64,000 nt of DNA from Euglena gracilis (taxonomy: Eukaryota > Euglenida > Euglenophyceae > Euglenales): NCBI GenBank assembly GCA_039621445.1, contig CP154957.1:28468798-28532797 (forward strand), written 5' to 3'. The position numbers and the translations under genes were made by a program. Positions within the stretch are counted from its first letter, which is position 1; each line of letters begins with the position of its first letter. The notes below the pieces were generated by a model. That model did not search any database and had not been told where the DNA came from. It was given only the letters and a program-made list of their open reading frames with translations. Shown here piece by piece: positions 33,801 to 43,423 of the stretch.

Positions 33801-35337
33801 CCCCTTTGCATCCCCCCACCGATCTTGTCCCATACCTGGCGAAGGGTCCAGGCCAGGGTCTGCCAAAGGAAAGTTATTGACCCCCCCGATCTTGCCCCCC
33901 CCCGACCTTGTCCCATACTCGGGCTAGTGCTATCTGGGGTATGGGACAAGATCGGGGGTAGGGGGGGGGGGCAAGGTCAAAATCCAAACTTAGGCAACCC
34001 TGAAAACACAGGTAGAATCAGGGAAACCTGGGAGGGACAGGAAGATTATCCTTGTCCACCAGCTAGGATATCTGAGTCATAACCAGTCCCCCCCAGGACC
34101 CCCCAAGGACCGGGACAGGTTCTGGGCGGTGGAACTGGCCATGGGGTCGTCAACAGGGGGCCCCTCCGCTCCACATCCTGGGCCCTCACCGGACTACCGG
34201 TGGCCCAAATTTGGGCCTCACTGGAAGGCCAAGGTTCGCTTAAAATTGGGACAAAATGGCCAACAACAAAATGCCTCTTTTTTAAATGAAGGAAAAAGTG
34301 GCACATTTCTTGAGGAAAATGCTTGCCTTTGAACCCAAAGAAAAAGCAATAATTGTAAACTTGGGTGGTTTTGTACGAGCCTGCTTCGGGCCGTTCCAGC
34401 CTCATGCGCACTCAGGGGAGGTCCAACAGAGTCCCCCCCCAATCACCAAAAATTTTTTGGGGTAGCTCCAATAATTTTTCCCAAAAGTTTCAACAACTTT
34501 GTCCAAAAGTTTCAATAATTTTGTCCAAAAGTTTCAATTATTTGTCCGAGAGTTTCAAAATATCTGGGTCCTGGCTGTAATGACCCCTGGGGGGCACTTT
34601 TTCCCGGGCCCAAACCCACCCACCCACTTTCTGACTTTTTTTCAAAAACCCACCACCCACAACCCCCCCTCCCCAATTCAACCACACACCCACCCACCGA
34701 AAATCCAGGCAAAATCGGCCGAAAACGCTGGAAATTATTTCTGGCCCGGCCTTCAAAAACCTGACCTATGGCGCACCCCACCCAATGGGAGGGGGGCAAC
34801 CACCCACCCACTCTCGAAAACCCCCCTGGAGTCACACAGGTGCTAAATGAATCTACAGTCAAGGCCCCAAAATCAGCGAGTGGAGAGGGGTTTCACACCG
34901 ACCTCCTGGGAGGGTGAGGGGGATTCCTCTGCTTTCAAATGCCCTTGGGATCGTATGGGCTATTTTTGGCCATTTCTGGACGACCCTTCTCCCCCATATC
35001 CCCCCAACAGCAGATCCATCTGAAAATGCCAGTCAACCTGAAGCTTCATTGTATTGTGGTCACAAAAAAATTGTGAACCACAAAACCACAAGAATTCTTG
35101 GTCAAAATGCCACTTTGGTATCCACACAAATGCTCCAGAGTTGGAGACAGGACATCGGGGAAAGAAAAGGCCAGAACAAGCATAAAATGGGACAAATAGG
35201 AAAAAATGGTCCCATATAAGGAGGTTGGGTTTGAAGGAAAAAAATTGATTCAAATTGCCTTTTGACTGCTGGCAGAGTCTGCCAACTGTTCCTGCCACAC
35301 AGTGGATGCCACAATTGTCAGAAGCCAGCGCCAGCCT
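30820..35337. other. Repeat-rich intergenic DNA, no gene supported
   Basis: It holds G-run/GGTGGGTGGGG blocks (30930-31640), a CCCACACAC-rich tract (32145-32285), AAAAATGCGC repeats (32930-32965, 33370-33595) and an inverted GATCTTGTCCCATAC motif (33820-33960). Frames in it show no domain or coherent splice pattern. Confidence 0.45.
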
Positions 35338-35457
35338 TCATGCTGACTGCTTGGGGGTCTGGGGGGCTGCTGAGCCAGCCAGCTTTGCCACCAACTCTTC
35401 CTGTTTCCGCTGCAGCTCCTGTAGTTTTTGGTCGGCTTCCTCCCGTTGCCTTCGTTC
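35338..35457 (-). CDS. Terminal exon of coiled-coil gene
   Basis: 120 nt after acceptor CTTCCCAG: ERRQREEADQKLQELQRKQE then ELVAKLAGSAAPQTPKQSA and TGA (35338-35340). Charged heptads continue those ending the exon at 43020 (AILVAQLQEQLEQ), both in phase 0. The protein therefore ends in a coiled coil of at least 40 residues, probably for oligomerisation. The intervening 7.56-kb intron contains a retroelement, repeat H copy 1 and a MITE. Confidence 0.75.
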   Translation of the reverse strand, partial: ERRQREEADQKLQELQRKQEELVAKLAGSAAPQTPKQSA

Positions 35458-35808
35458 CTGGGAAGCATCCACAAAGAGTGAAAGTCAACCACAACACCAC
35501 CAGCAACAGGCGAGGAGAGAAAAAGGGACGTCCAGATCAGCAAAACTTTCAGAGCTACCTTGGAGACTGGTGAAATTAACAATCCATAAAACAGAACCAC
35601 ATTGAAGGAAAACGAGAAAACTCTTAAATTCTGTTTGTGGAAATGGATTGAATGCATTTTTTTTTACATAAATCCACAGAAAGGAAACGAATGGAAACAC
35701 AAAAAAGAAAGCTGAAACAAAAGCAATATGAAATATGAATGAAAGCAATATGAAAACATTGGTGTCACCTGAACACATTTTCTATACAAAAATCGATCCA
35801 CACAAACA

Positions 35809-36740
35809 GATTCAGCAGAGGCACCGGGCGCGAGCGAGCGAAGCGAGCCGCCCGGCGCCCCTGCTGAATCTGTTAGTGTCGGTCGACTTTTCCAAAACCT
35901 ATTTTGTCTGGGCCCGACGCCTGTCTTGAATTTCATTCGACCGAAGCGCCTGGACGGAAATATGGCCAAAAAAAGTGGTTTTTGGCCCATTAACGAGCGC
36001 CTGAATGGAAATCGACTGACATAAACGGGCGCCTGAATGGAATTCGACTGATCTAAACGGATTCCGATGTCTTGGGAATCGACCAACCTTTTTTATGACG
36101 CTTTGTTCCATTTTGGGCATTTTTGGCAATATCTAGATTTCCCCAGATTTTTGACCAACGAAGCTGAAATTCCTGACTTTATCTATTTAAGACTGAATTT
36201 AGGCGATCGGTATTTATCTGTTTCTACACAGAATTTTGTTAATGTCAGTAGAATTTCAAAAACACACTCGTCGGGCCCAGAAAATAGGTTTAATAGTTGC
36301 CACATTGAAAGCTTCTCTTATCAGACGACCAGCGATGGGCACAATCCGGCCAAATTGTATAGAATGCTTATTCTGACCATCCAGAAAATCAAACGGGACA
36401 TCCTAAATTCAGCCAGTTGTGATCATCTGACCGCAAAATTCAGTCCTTGTGTGGTCCAAAACGCTTCCAGAACCCATGGGACCAAAAATGTCGAAAAAAA
36501 GGGGAAATCCAAAATGTCCAAAATTTCACCAAAAATTCTGAATCTGACCAGCAACAGATTTCAATGGAATGGAAATCGACTGACCCAAACGGACGCCTGA
36601 ATGGTAATCGACTGACCTAAACAGGCGCCTGAATGGAAATCGACTGATTTAAATAAATTCAGTGAATTCCGTTTAAGTCAGTAGAAATTCAAGACAGGCG
36701 TCGGGCCCAGAAAAAAAGTTTTAAAGAGGTGGCCTTCACA
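35809..36740 (+). repeat. Dispersed repeat family H, copy 1
   Basis: It starts AGATTCAGCAG with a hairpin (35817-35870), then a 25-bp inverted pair based on GGGCCCGACGCCTGTCTTGA (about 35910 and inverse near 36690-36715). The interior has direct units CCTGAATGGAAATCGACTGA. An inverted second copy lies at 46408-47255. No intact ORF. Confidence 0.75.
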
Positions 36741-36971
36741 ATCTTGTTCAAAATGCACAATTCGTTATGAATGTACATATCTGCAATGTGTGAGTGTGTG
36801 TGCATGTGTGGGTGGGTGGGTGGGGGGGTGGGGGTTAAGGTGGATGGGATTCTTTGGGGGGGATTGCCTTCAGATGGCCCAACTTTTGGGGGGGATTCAC
36901 CCCGATTGTGAGCACGGGTTGGGGGTGGGTGGGGTAACTTACGGGGGTCTTTAAAAAAGCCTGGTTCCAAT

Positions 36972-37270
36972 CAGGGGTTTTTTTAAGACCGGGGGGGGGG
37001 AGGGGGGGTCCCCCCCCCACCCACCCACCCCCTAGAGGGGGGGCCCCCCCCGGGGGGGGGGGAGGGGGGTCCAGGGGACCCACAAAAAATGGCCGAAAAA
37101 TCGCGAAAAGTGCTAAAAATAGAATTTTTTCGGCGCCTGCGGCGCCGAAAAGTATATCCCACCCCCCCTCCGGGGGGACCCCCCCCCGGGGGGGGAGGGG
37201 GTCCGGCGGACCCACCCACCCTACCCCTCCCCCTCCCCCCGCCGGGGGTCCAAACTTAAAAAAATCCCTG
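36972..37270. mobile_element. hAT-like MITE, family B copy 4
   Basis: CAGGGGTTTTTTTAAGACC left, AACTTAAAAAAATCCCTG right. Perfect 8-bp duplication GTTCCAAT at 36964-36971 and 37271-37278. Core GGCGCCTGCGGCGCC hairpin. Confidence 0.9.
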
Positions 37271-37429
37271 GTTCCAATCCGCAAGTTTTCTTTCCTCGCA
37301 AAAAAGAATTTTGATTCGATCTCTTGACAAATTTTGTTTCAAGAGACCTTTTTTTTCCAGTTGTTGTTTCAGGATTCAGTTGAGGGGAAAAAATATTTTT
37401 CAACCAAAATCAAGGACGACTGTGGTCCA

Positions 37430-37503
37430 CGCACATGCATGCGCGAGCACGCACGGGCGCGCACGCACACACACGCACGCACGCACGCGCGCACACACGC
37501 ACA
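37430..37503. repeat. CACG microsatellite
   Basis: CGCACGCACACACGCACG tract within the large intron of the coiled-coil gene. Confidence 0.85.
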
Positions 37504-38348
37504 AAACCCAGAAGGTAGCGCAGGACCGGGAAGTCCAGCTCAACACCCCCCCCCTGATCTGCCAAGATAACAGTGCAAGTTGCCCCCCCCCCCAAAGTGA
37601 AGGTACCATTTTTTGCAATCATTTTCCCTCCTTGTCCCAACTTGCCCTAAACTCATCCATGCCTGAGAACTGTTCTGTACCAGACCTGTCCTTAGTGTGT
37701 ATCAGCAATGTGCACCAATACAATTTTTTTCCTGCCGATACACACCGAAACACAAAAGTTTTTTTGTCGATACACCGATCAGGCCATTGCTCAAGGACTT
37801 CAGGGGGGATCCACGTTTTGCTAGACACTGGAAAAAAAAGACTAGCTAAACCCCCCTCCCCCCCGGGGGGGACTTGAAAAATATTTTTTCCAGCGCTTTA
37901 TACCAAGGTGGAAATGAGGATTTAAATGGTTTTTTGGCTGATTTCGTTCAGAAAAAAAAAATGGCCAAAAATTTTGCTTTTTGGGACCATTTTGGGGGGG
38001 TCCCAAAAACTTTCCGCCGGTCACTGGAAGCGATTTTTCCCACTAGCTTGCCCTGCTTGAGGACCCCCCCTGCCCCCCCCCCTGGGCGAGAGGGTCCACA
38101 AGAATTTCCACTAGCCAGATTTGGGCTACAGTTCAGCCCCCCCCCCCTGTGTACACTGTGTTCAGCCCCCCCCCCCGCCCCCCCCCCTTAGATGCACTTT
38201 GGCATCTGTCTGGTTTAAGGCCTGGCGCTGCATTCCGCTTCTGGCCCTTTCTTCGGAGCAACTCCCAATAATTGTCCGACCCCATATTCACTGGGACTTC
38301 AAACTTCCGTTTTGTGTTTTCCTTGCCCTTCCCCTCCCCCTTGGGTTT

Positions 38349-38768
38349 TCAGCTCCCCTTTCTGGCTGTTGCTGCTGCTGCTTTTGTTGCTGCTCGATTT
38401 CGTTCCCAAGAGGTGCTCGGGGTGGTAAGGGGCCGACTCCTCCACTGCGTGCCGGCGGGTACCGGTGTCACCTGCAGTGGGCCCTTTTTACCACCACAGC
38501 CCGCTGGGTCCCCCTGGGAAGGAAATGCTTTCCGCTGCTGCTTGCTGGGCTGCTGCTTCCCCGACCCTTTGGACCCACCCTGGGCTCTTTGCTCTTGGTG
38601 TGGTTCCCAGTTGTTGCGTTGCTGTCTCCCGTTGCTGTTCTCAATGGGATGGGCATACGGGCAGGAGGTGGTCCTCCACCAGCATCCCATCCCATACTTG
38701 CACGTGCGCTGTTCCCCAGTCGGTCTGCCCCGCCCTCCCCATGGGGAGCCCCCCTCTGTGGGCTGCAC
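38349..38768 (-). pseudogene. Frame-shifted tail of element ORF3 with CCCH finger
   Basis: This frame contains CKYGMGCWWRTTSCPYAH, a C-x5-C-x6-C-x3-H finger (38702-38649). The spacing and the (K/R)(Y/F)GxGC start equal the finger in ORF2, showing that it is the real reading frame here. The 460-codon ORF3 instead crosses this stretch in another frame, so a frameshift lies near 38700-38790. After the finger the peptide is Gln/Ala/Ser-rich. Confidence 0.65.
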
Positions 38769-39850
38769 TTTTTGGGTGTACCCCCACCAGTTGGCTGGGT
38801 GCTGGTACGGACAGTATGGGTATAGACACCGCTGTCCAAACCAGCACGCCTTGCCATTGCTGGGGTGTTGGTGTTGGTGTGAGTGTGTCCACCTTTGTTG
38901 TGGTTACCTCCAAACTGCGGTGGCAAAATCAAGCTTGCGCTGTCACGACGCAACCGCGTGCGAGGCGGGTGGTTGGGAGTGTGTGTAGAAGTTGATTTTC
39001 CGGTGCCTCGGACTGTGGTCCAGCCTTTGGCACTGTTTGCTTTGTTTTGCTGAACGGGTTGGTGCCATTTCTGGTGGGGCTGGCTTACTCCAGGAGCTTG
39101 TTGGGCTCTTGGTGCATGCCCCGGATCTTGCCTTTTTTGTCCCCAGGGACCCCTTTTGGCTGTGACTGGAGGACCAGGGTTTTTGGCCTCGCCTATCCGC
39201 TCCCCTTCCTTCCAGTCGTGGCTCTCCTCTTCTGCTGCCATTTCTGTGTCCCCATCAGAAGAGAACCTCTCTTTTCCTGACGCCCTCGCCTGGCGCCTCT
39301 GTTCTCTGTGCTCTGTTTGTTCGCTCTGGTACCATTGAGGTTGGGTCCTGGTGCGTGTGCTTCGCCTGGGCTTGCTCTCCAGCAGTACCTCGGTTTCCGC
39401 CCATGCCAAACCGACATGCTGCCACTCGGCCTCCTCCTCCAGCTGTATGCGCAACACGCCCTCCTCTCCCAAACCACAATGGCGTTGCAGGTCTTCTTCA
39501 ACTTGCAAGATGTTTAGCTGCCCGCCTCCGGCAACCCAGAGTGCCCAACACCTTGCCAGTCGGTCGGACGCCTCCCTGTGCTGGTAATTTGCGTACCACG
39601 CTTCTCTGTCATCCACCCAATCCTTCGCATCTCCCAGCTTCTGAAAAGCCTCTTTGCTTTTTGGGTGGGAACATTTATCTGGGTAGATCAGAAGGCTGAT
39701 CCTCTTGTAGACTGCCGTGCAATCCTGGCTGGGTGTGTTTTCCTGGACCCCCAAGGCTTGCCATGGAGTTGCTGCACTCAACACTCGTGTCACAGCTTCG
39801 CTCTGTTCAGGGGGGCAAAAGTCGGCTGCAAATCTCATCAACATCTCCAC
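38468..39850 (-). CDS. Element ORF3: J-like segment, NPGP motif, disordered tail
   Basis: 460 codons from ATG at 39850, overlapping the end of ORF2 by 13 nt. Residues 28-80 resemble a J-domain (YKRISLLIYPDK, then HPKSKEAFQKLGDAKDWVDD) with YPD at 56-58 in place of HPD. Residues 140-220 are acidic/Arg-rich, followed by GERIGEAKNPGP (NPGP at 224-227). NPGP is the invariant core of 2A translational-recoding peptides, but the upstream DxE is absent (GEAK). The rest is low complexity; its last part is likely out of frame (see the adjacent entry). Confidence 0.65.
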   Translation of the reverse strand: MEMLMRFAADFCPPEQSEAVTRVLSAATPWQALGVQENTPSQDCTAVYKRISLLIYPDKCSHPKSKEAFQKLGDAKDWVDDREAWYANYQHREASDRLARCWALWVAGGGQLNILQVEEDLQRHCGLGEEGVLRIQLEEEAEWQHVGLAWAETEVLLESKPRRSTRTRTQPQWYQSEQTEHREQRRQARASGKERFSSDGDTEMAAEEESHDWKEGERIGEAKNPGPPVTAKRGPWGQKRQDPGHAPRAQQAPGVSQPHQKWHQPVQQNKANSAKGWTTVRGTGKSTSTHTPNHPPRTRLRRDSASLILPPQFGGNHNKGGHTHTNTNTPAMARRAGLDSGVYTHTVRTSTQPTGGGTPKKCSPQRGAPHGEGGADRLGNSARASMGWDAGGGPPPARMPIPLRTATGDSNATTGNHTKSKEPRVGPKGRGSSSPASSSGKHFLPRGTQRAVVVKRAHCR

Positions 39851-40617
39851 GTCGTCATCAATGGAAACCCTGCCCTGGCGACTCGCTTCAACTTTCTCCC
39901 TCCTGATCTTTGCTCTGCGCTTCTGCGCAGCTTTCTGGTAAACTTCGGCTTTGTTCTCAGCCCTGGCACCACAAGCAGCGGTTTCCTCACCTTCCAGTGG
40001 GTTGTGTGGTGGCTCCTCTCTGGATCCGGGCTTCCATCCATCAGGATCGCGTCACAGTGTCCCCTGTTTTGGTGGAACACCACCCGCCTGAGGGGACCAG
40101 TGGAGCCATATTGCGTACACTCTTGCCAATGGTCACCATGGTCCAGAAACACCCGCAGTCTGAATTTCAAGACAGAAGGCAACAAAGCCAGCTCCGGTTC
40201 TTCAGCCCAATGGATATGGCTGACCACTGAAGCCAGATATCCCTCCTTGTCCCAGCCCAGGGTTGTCAGGATCTGTCCCACAGACATTCCCAAACCAGGG
40301 ATCTCCGTATCCCATTCCTCCCTGACGTAAGCTGCCACTTTGCGGCGCAGTTCCAATGCCACAGTGCCCTTGTTAGACATGGCGGCGCAATGGAACAGAC
40401 ACGACCCATCCGGGGCTGCTAACCACAGGGTTGCTTGGTTTTTCCTGACTACTTCCCCGTTGTGCCCACAGCAACGTTGGCATGCCGGGTGCTGGTGGAC
40501 TGGGACCTTGTGCTGGAATGGGCACCCAACGTCTCGGTACAAACACCCGCTTCCAAACCGGCAGAGTTTCTTTGCAAATGGTGCAGCTTTGCTGTGCTCC
40601 GTGCCCTCCTTCTGCAC
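39838..40617 (-). CDS. Element ORF2: CCCH finger and OTU cysteine protease
   Basis: 259 codons in the same frame as ORF1 and directly after its TAA; the first codon is GTG, so no independent ATG start is apparent. A CCCH finger covers C19, C25, C32, H36. The OTU-type domain runs from about residue 64: DGSCLFHC gives catalytic Asp70/Cys73, and GHCDAIL gives His187 followed by Asp189. OTU enzymes cleave ubiquitin-like conjugates; in retroelements such domains are thought to process or protect element proteins. The C-terminus is basic. Confidence 0.75.
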   Translation of the reverse strand: MQKEGTEHSKAAPFAKKLCRFGSGCLYRDVGCPFQHKVPVHQHPACQRCCGHNGEVVRKNQATLWLAAPDGSCLFHCAAMSNKGTVALELRRKVAAYVREEWDTEIPGLGMSVGQILTTLGWDKEGYLASVVSHIHWAEEPELALLPSVLKFRLRVFLDHGDHWQECTQYGSTGPLRRVVFHQNRGHCDAILMDGSPDPERSHHTTHWKVRKPLLVVPGLRTKPKFTRKLRRSAEQRSGGRKLKRVARAGFPLMTTWRC

Positions 40618-42975
40618 TTACAGCCTGACCACACGAGTCATTTTGCGGAACCACGAACGCAGCTCTCCCCGCCGAATTTCTTCCGCTTTCCACCAATCAG
40701 TAAGGAATTTGCCCCACATGCGGTCCAATTCATGTCTGAAATAACCCCGACGGGTGGCTACCAGGGCAATGCCCTGCACTGCGAATTTGAACATTTGCAA
40801 CGTAGAGCACAGCCTTTGTGCTCTGATGAACTGGCCGGTGAGTACCCCCAAGCGCTGAGAGTCAGTGACCATTGACCCTGCCCCTGGGTACCTCCTGATT
40901 CGGATTGGGTACGTGCAATCTCTGAAATGCATCCCGGTGATGAACTTCGTTTCCCCCATGCGTACCAGTGGGAGCCACTTGAGGACCATGCCGAGGTACA
41001 CAAGTTCCCCATCATTGGTCTTTGTGTGTTTGTACAGCATGCCATACTGCTCTTCAGTCGGGATGCATCCGGAAAGCGAGAGAACATCACCAATGAAACG
41101 GTAATTATACTCCAGGTCCTCAGGTTTCTTTGTGGCAGCAAAATCTCTCTCGACAGGGAAGCAGCCCAGGTTGGCAATTTGGGGTGCACATGCCAACCCC
41201 ATTCCAAACCCTTTCACCTGTTTCAGCAGCATGCTTCCCCTCCTGATGTACCCATTGTCAATCACAAACTCCACCATCTCCAACACCCCCTCCTTTGACC
41301 AGCTTCCAGAAGCATCCTGTGCTGCTTCCTCTGGTGTGAGGTGCACCCACCCGTCTTTCCTTGCCCGCAGCTGGTGCCTCTTTTCCAATTTCTTTTCCTC
41401 CCATTCCCAAGCCTCACAGATCGCATCCCTGAGCCTGTCCTTCAACAGCTTCTGGTCAAATGAGGGGTACATTGTTACAAAATCCACTGTGGTTGCCGTT
41501 GCACCCCGTTTGGCCACATCTGCGGCCTCAAAGCGCAATGGCTGTGCCACCTCCTCGACCGATTCGACAAACCAGCATGCCTTGGCGAACCCTTTCCTGC
41601 GGTTGTGGGCGTCCTTGCTTCGGAGGGAATGCATCACTTGTGTGAGCACACCCACCAGCTCCTTGCCGGCACCTGCAATAGACCCCTCTGGCTTTACTTG
41701 CTCCTGTCCTTTTCCCTCCTCCTTGTCTTTTGTCACACCACTTATCCACCGTAAATTCCTTTTGGCAGATTTCCAGATTCCATAAATATATGGGATGTGC
41801 CTGTTGGGCTGAAGCCCTCTCTTTTCATGGAAATCCCAATGCCTTTGGGTCAGGGCTTGTGGGTCCTCCTTGTCCACCTGAAAAGTGTGCCCCTCGTACA
41901 GATATCGATCCCGTTCATACATATATCTGTACTTGCACATAGCCACCACAACATGCGGTGCCCGGTCTTCCTTCAGGAACACCAAATGCTCTTGGAGGGC
42001 TCGGATTTCTTTCTGGCTTGTGTCTCCTGTGGGGAACATGACATTGTCGGAGTTTGTGAGCTTCTCCTTCACCCTCCGGATGATTGCCGATTTCCAGGCA
42101 TCAAAACCCACAGGGTCTCCTTCCCTTTTTGTCTTGTACTGGATGTATCCATCAAGCCCCTTTCCTAACTCCTGCAACAAGGTCTCAGCCCTCTGTTCCA
42201 GTTTGTAGGCATGTCCCTTGATCAACAACCCCCGCACAAGCGGACTGTTGAATTTCCTGACATCAGCGGTGCAAACATGTCCTTTCCACACATCTTCCAC
42301 CTGTGGATGGAGGATATGACTGAAACACGTGCAGGTTTCCTCCTGGCGTTGGTTTTTGGGGTCATTCTCACCGTTGATGTTTTCCCAGTATTGCAGTTCA
42401 GCTTTCTTTTCTGCAGTGAGGTCCTCATCTTCAAGCGCAGTGTAATTCAGCAACCAGCTGCCAATGGGTGGCACGTTCCGTTCGCACACCCAAATGCGTT
42501 CTGCTGCTGTGGGGTCTGGGTGCAACTTGCAAACCTGCGGTTCCCGAATCACTTTCCTCACCTCTTCTGCGTTCCATCCTTTGTGGGTGATCAGCAATTT
42601 CACAAAATCTCCTTTGGGCTTCTTCTTGAGCTCCTTGTGTCGCTTGACTGGGGGGGTACTGCGAAACCTTAAGCAATGGCCTGACACCGATACACAAAAA
42701 TTAAACTTCTGAAAACAGTTTGAATTCAAACTATTCAACATTCCAACAGGAGCAACATGATAAGCCCCATCCTTGTGGTTCTTTACATTGTGAAATGCGC
42801 AATATGAAAGCATTCTTTTTCTTTCCACTGCCGGCAACCTTTCCAGCTGATTTCTAAATGAGTGACATGCTGAACACCAAATTCCAATTGCCGGATCAAA
42901 CTGAAACCATGGCCAGTCCTTTCGCCAAATGGGTTGGAAAACGTTCACTTCCTTTCCCCTTGGCCGGATTGGCAA
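40618..42975 (-). CDS. Element ORF1: zinc-finger / reverse transcriptase (Penelope-like)
   Basis: 785 codons, open from just after an in-frame TAG (42976-42978) and without an early ATG. Residues 12-73 (FQPIWRKDWPWFQFDP, C34-x2-C37, H62-x4-H67) resemble TTF/BED-type zinc fingers. An RT-like domain follows: IPYIYGIWKSAKRNLRWISG; motif A TVDFVTMYPSFD (Asp498); motif B QVKGFGMGLACAPQIANLG; motif C YRFIGDVL (629-630); YLGMVLKW; and RLGVLTGQFIRAQRLC with GYFRHEL. The motif order and wording resemble Penelope-like elements rather than LINEs. Motif C has Gly at the first catalytic Asp position. A short AT-rich, Cys/Phe-rich stretch near residues 78-108 (42745-42660) may be a retained intron. No GIY-YIG domain. 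Confidence 0.7.
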   Translation of the reverse strand: MPIRPRGKEVNVFQPIWRKDWPWFQFDPAIGIWCSACHSFRNQLERLPAVERKRMLSYCAFHNVKNHKDGAYHVAPVGMLNSLNSNCFQKFNFCVSVSGHCLRFRSTPPVKRHKELKKKPKGDFVKLLITHKGWNAEEVRKVIREPQVCKLHPDPTAAERIWVCERNVPPIGSWLLNYTALEDEDLTAEKKAELQYWENINGENDPKNQRQEETCTCFSHILHPQVEDVWKGHVCTADVRKFNSPLVRGLLIKGHAYKLEQRAETLLQELGKGLDGYIQYKTKREGDPVGFDAWKSAIIRRVKEKLTNSDNVMFPTGDTSQKEIRALQEHLVFLKEDRAPHVVVAMCKYRYMYERDRYLYEGHTFQVDKEDPQALTQRHWDFHEKRGLQPNRHIPYIYGIWKSAKRNLRWISGVTKDKEEGKGQEQVKPEGSIAGAGKELVGVLTQVMHSLRSKDAHNRRKGFAKACWFVESVEEVAQPLRFEAADVAKRGATATTVDFVTMYPSFDQKLLKDRLRDAICEAWEWEEKKLEKRHQLRARKDGWVHLTPEEAAQDASGSWSKEGVLEMVEFVIDNGYIRRGSMLLKQVKGFGMGLACAPQIANLGCFPVERDFAATKKPEDLEYNYRFIGDVLSLSGCIPTEEQYGMLYKHTKTNDGELVYLGMVLKWLPLVRMGETKFITGMHFRDCTYPIRIRRYPGAGSMVTDSQRLGVLTGQFIRAQRLCSTLQMFKFAVQGIALVATRRGYFRHELDRMWGKFLTDWWKAEEIRRGELRSWFRKMTRVVRL

Positions 42976-43019
42976 CTAAAGAGCATTCCTCGTCAACCAA
43001 GAGGCACCAGCAGCCGCAC

Positions 43020-43260
43020 CTGTTCGAGTTGCTCCTGTAGCTGAGCCACAAGGATGGCGGAGGAGCCACTCTTGCCGCTGCGATGGGAGGCGTGGGACCG
43101 CTGTTGCGACACAGACGTCAGGTTGTCGTATGCCGACAGCGGCACGGATGACGTGGCGGAGCAGCGGCTGGAGGGGCCCCGCCGCTCCGCCCGACGCTGC
43201 CTCCGCTGCCGCGCCGCCTCGGCGCACGTGGAGCGGGACCAGGGCGGAATGGGTCCCAAA
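43020..43260 (-). CDS. Exon of coiled-coil gene
   Basis: Acceptor TCAATTAG (43261-43262), donor GAACAG|GTGCGG (43019). It reads PPWSRSTCAEAARQRRQRRA, SVPLSAYDNLTSVSQQRSHA and SSAILVAQLQEQLEQ. Phase 2 in, 0 out, 241 nt. The end starts the coiled coil that continues at 35457. A second in-phase acceptor at 42976 would instead join it to the RT ORF. Confidence 0.7.
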
Positions 43261-43320
43261 CTAATTGAAAAGTTGATACTTCGGAGTGGAATGATTGCTT
43301 TCAATGATGCATACGCATAA

Positions 43321-43420
43321 ACACGCACGCATGCGCGCACGCACATGCAACACACACACACACACAGACAGACAGACACACTACACACTACACAACACCC
43401 ACCTGCACACTGCACACTTT
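43321..43420. repeat. CA/CG microsatellite
   Basis: ACGCACGCATGCGCGC then CA and GACA units; lies in the 163-nt intron between two coding exons. Confidence 0.8.
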
Positions 43421-43423
43421 TAC

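Larger units (their letters stand above)
38349..42975 (-). mobile_element. RT-OTU-NPGP retroelement
   Basis: Three consecutive same-strand coding blocks span about 4.6 kb: zinc finger plus reverse transcriptase, CCCH plus OTU protease, then J-like/NPGP/CCCH. Order and junctions (one stop in frame; a 13-nt overlap) indicate a single element. It lacks any recognisable GIY-YIG or AP endonuclease, RNase H, LTR or poly(A) end. It sits in the last intron of the coiled-coil gene in the same orientation. It is probably a degraded Penelope-type or related non-LTR element; boundaries and target duplication were not found. Confidence 0.75.

Noticed and set aside
38121-38988. Long plus-strand frames opposite the element
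   Set aside because: They are antisense shadows of ORF3, Cys/Leu/Pro-rich and without start or domain evidence.
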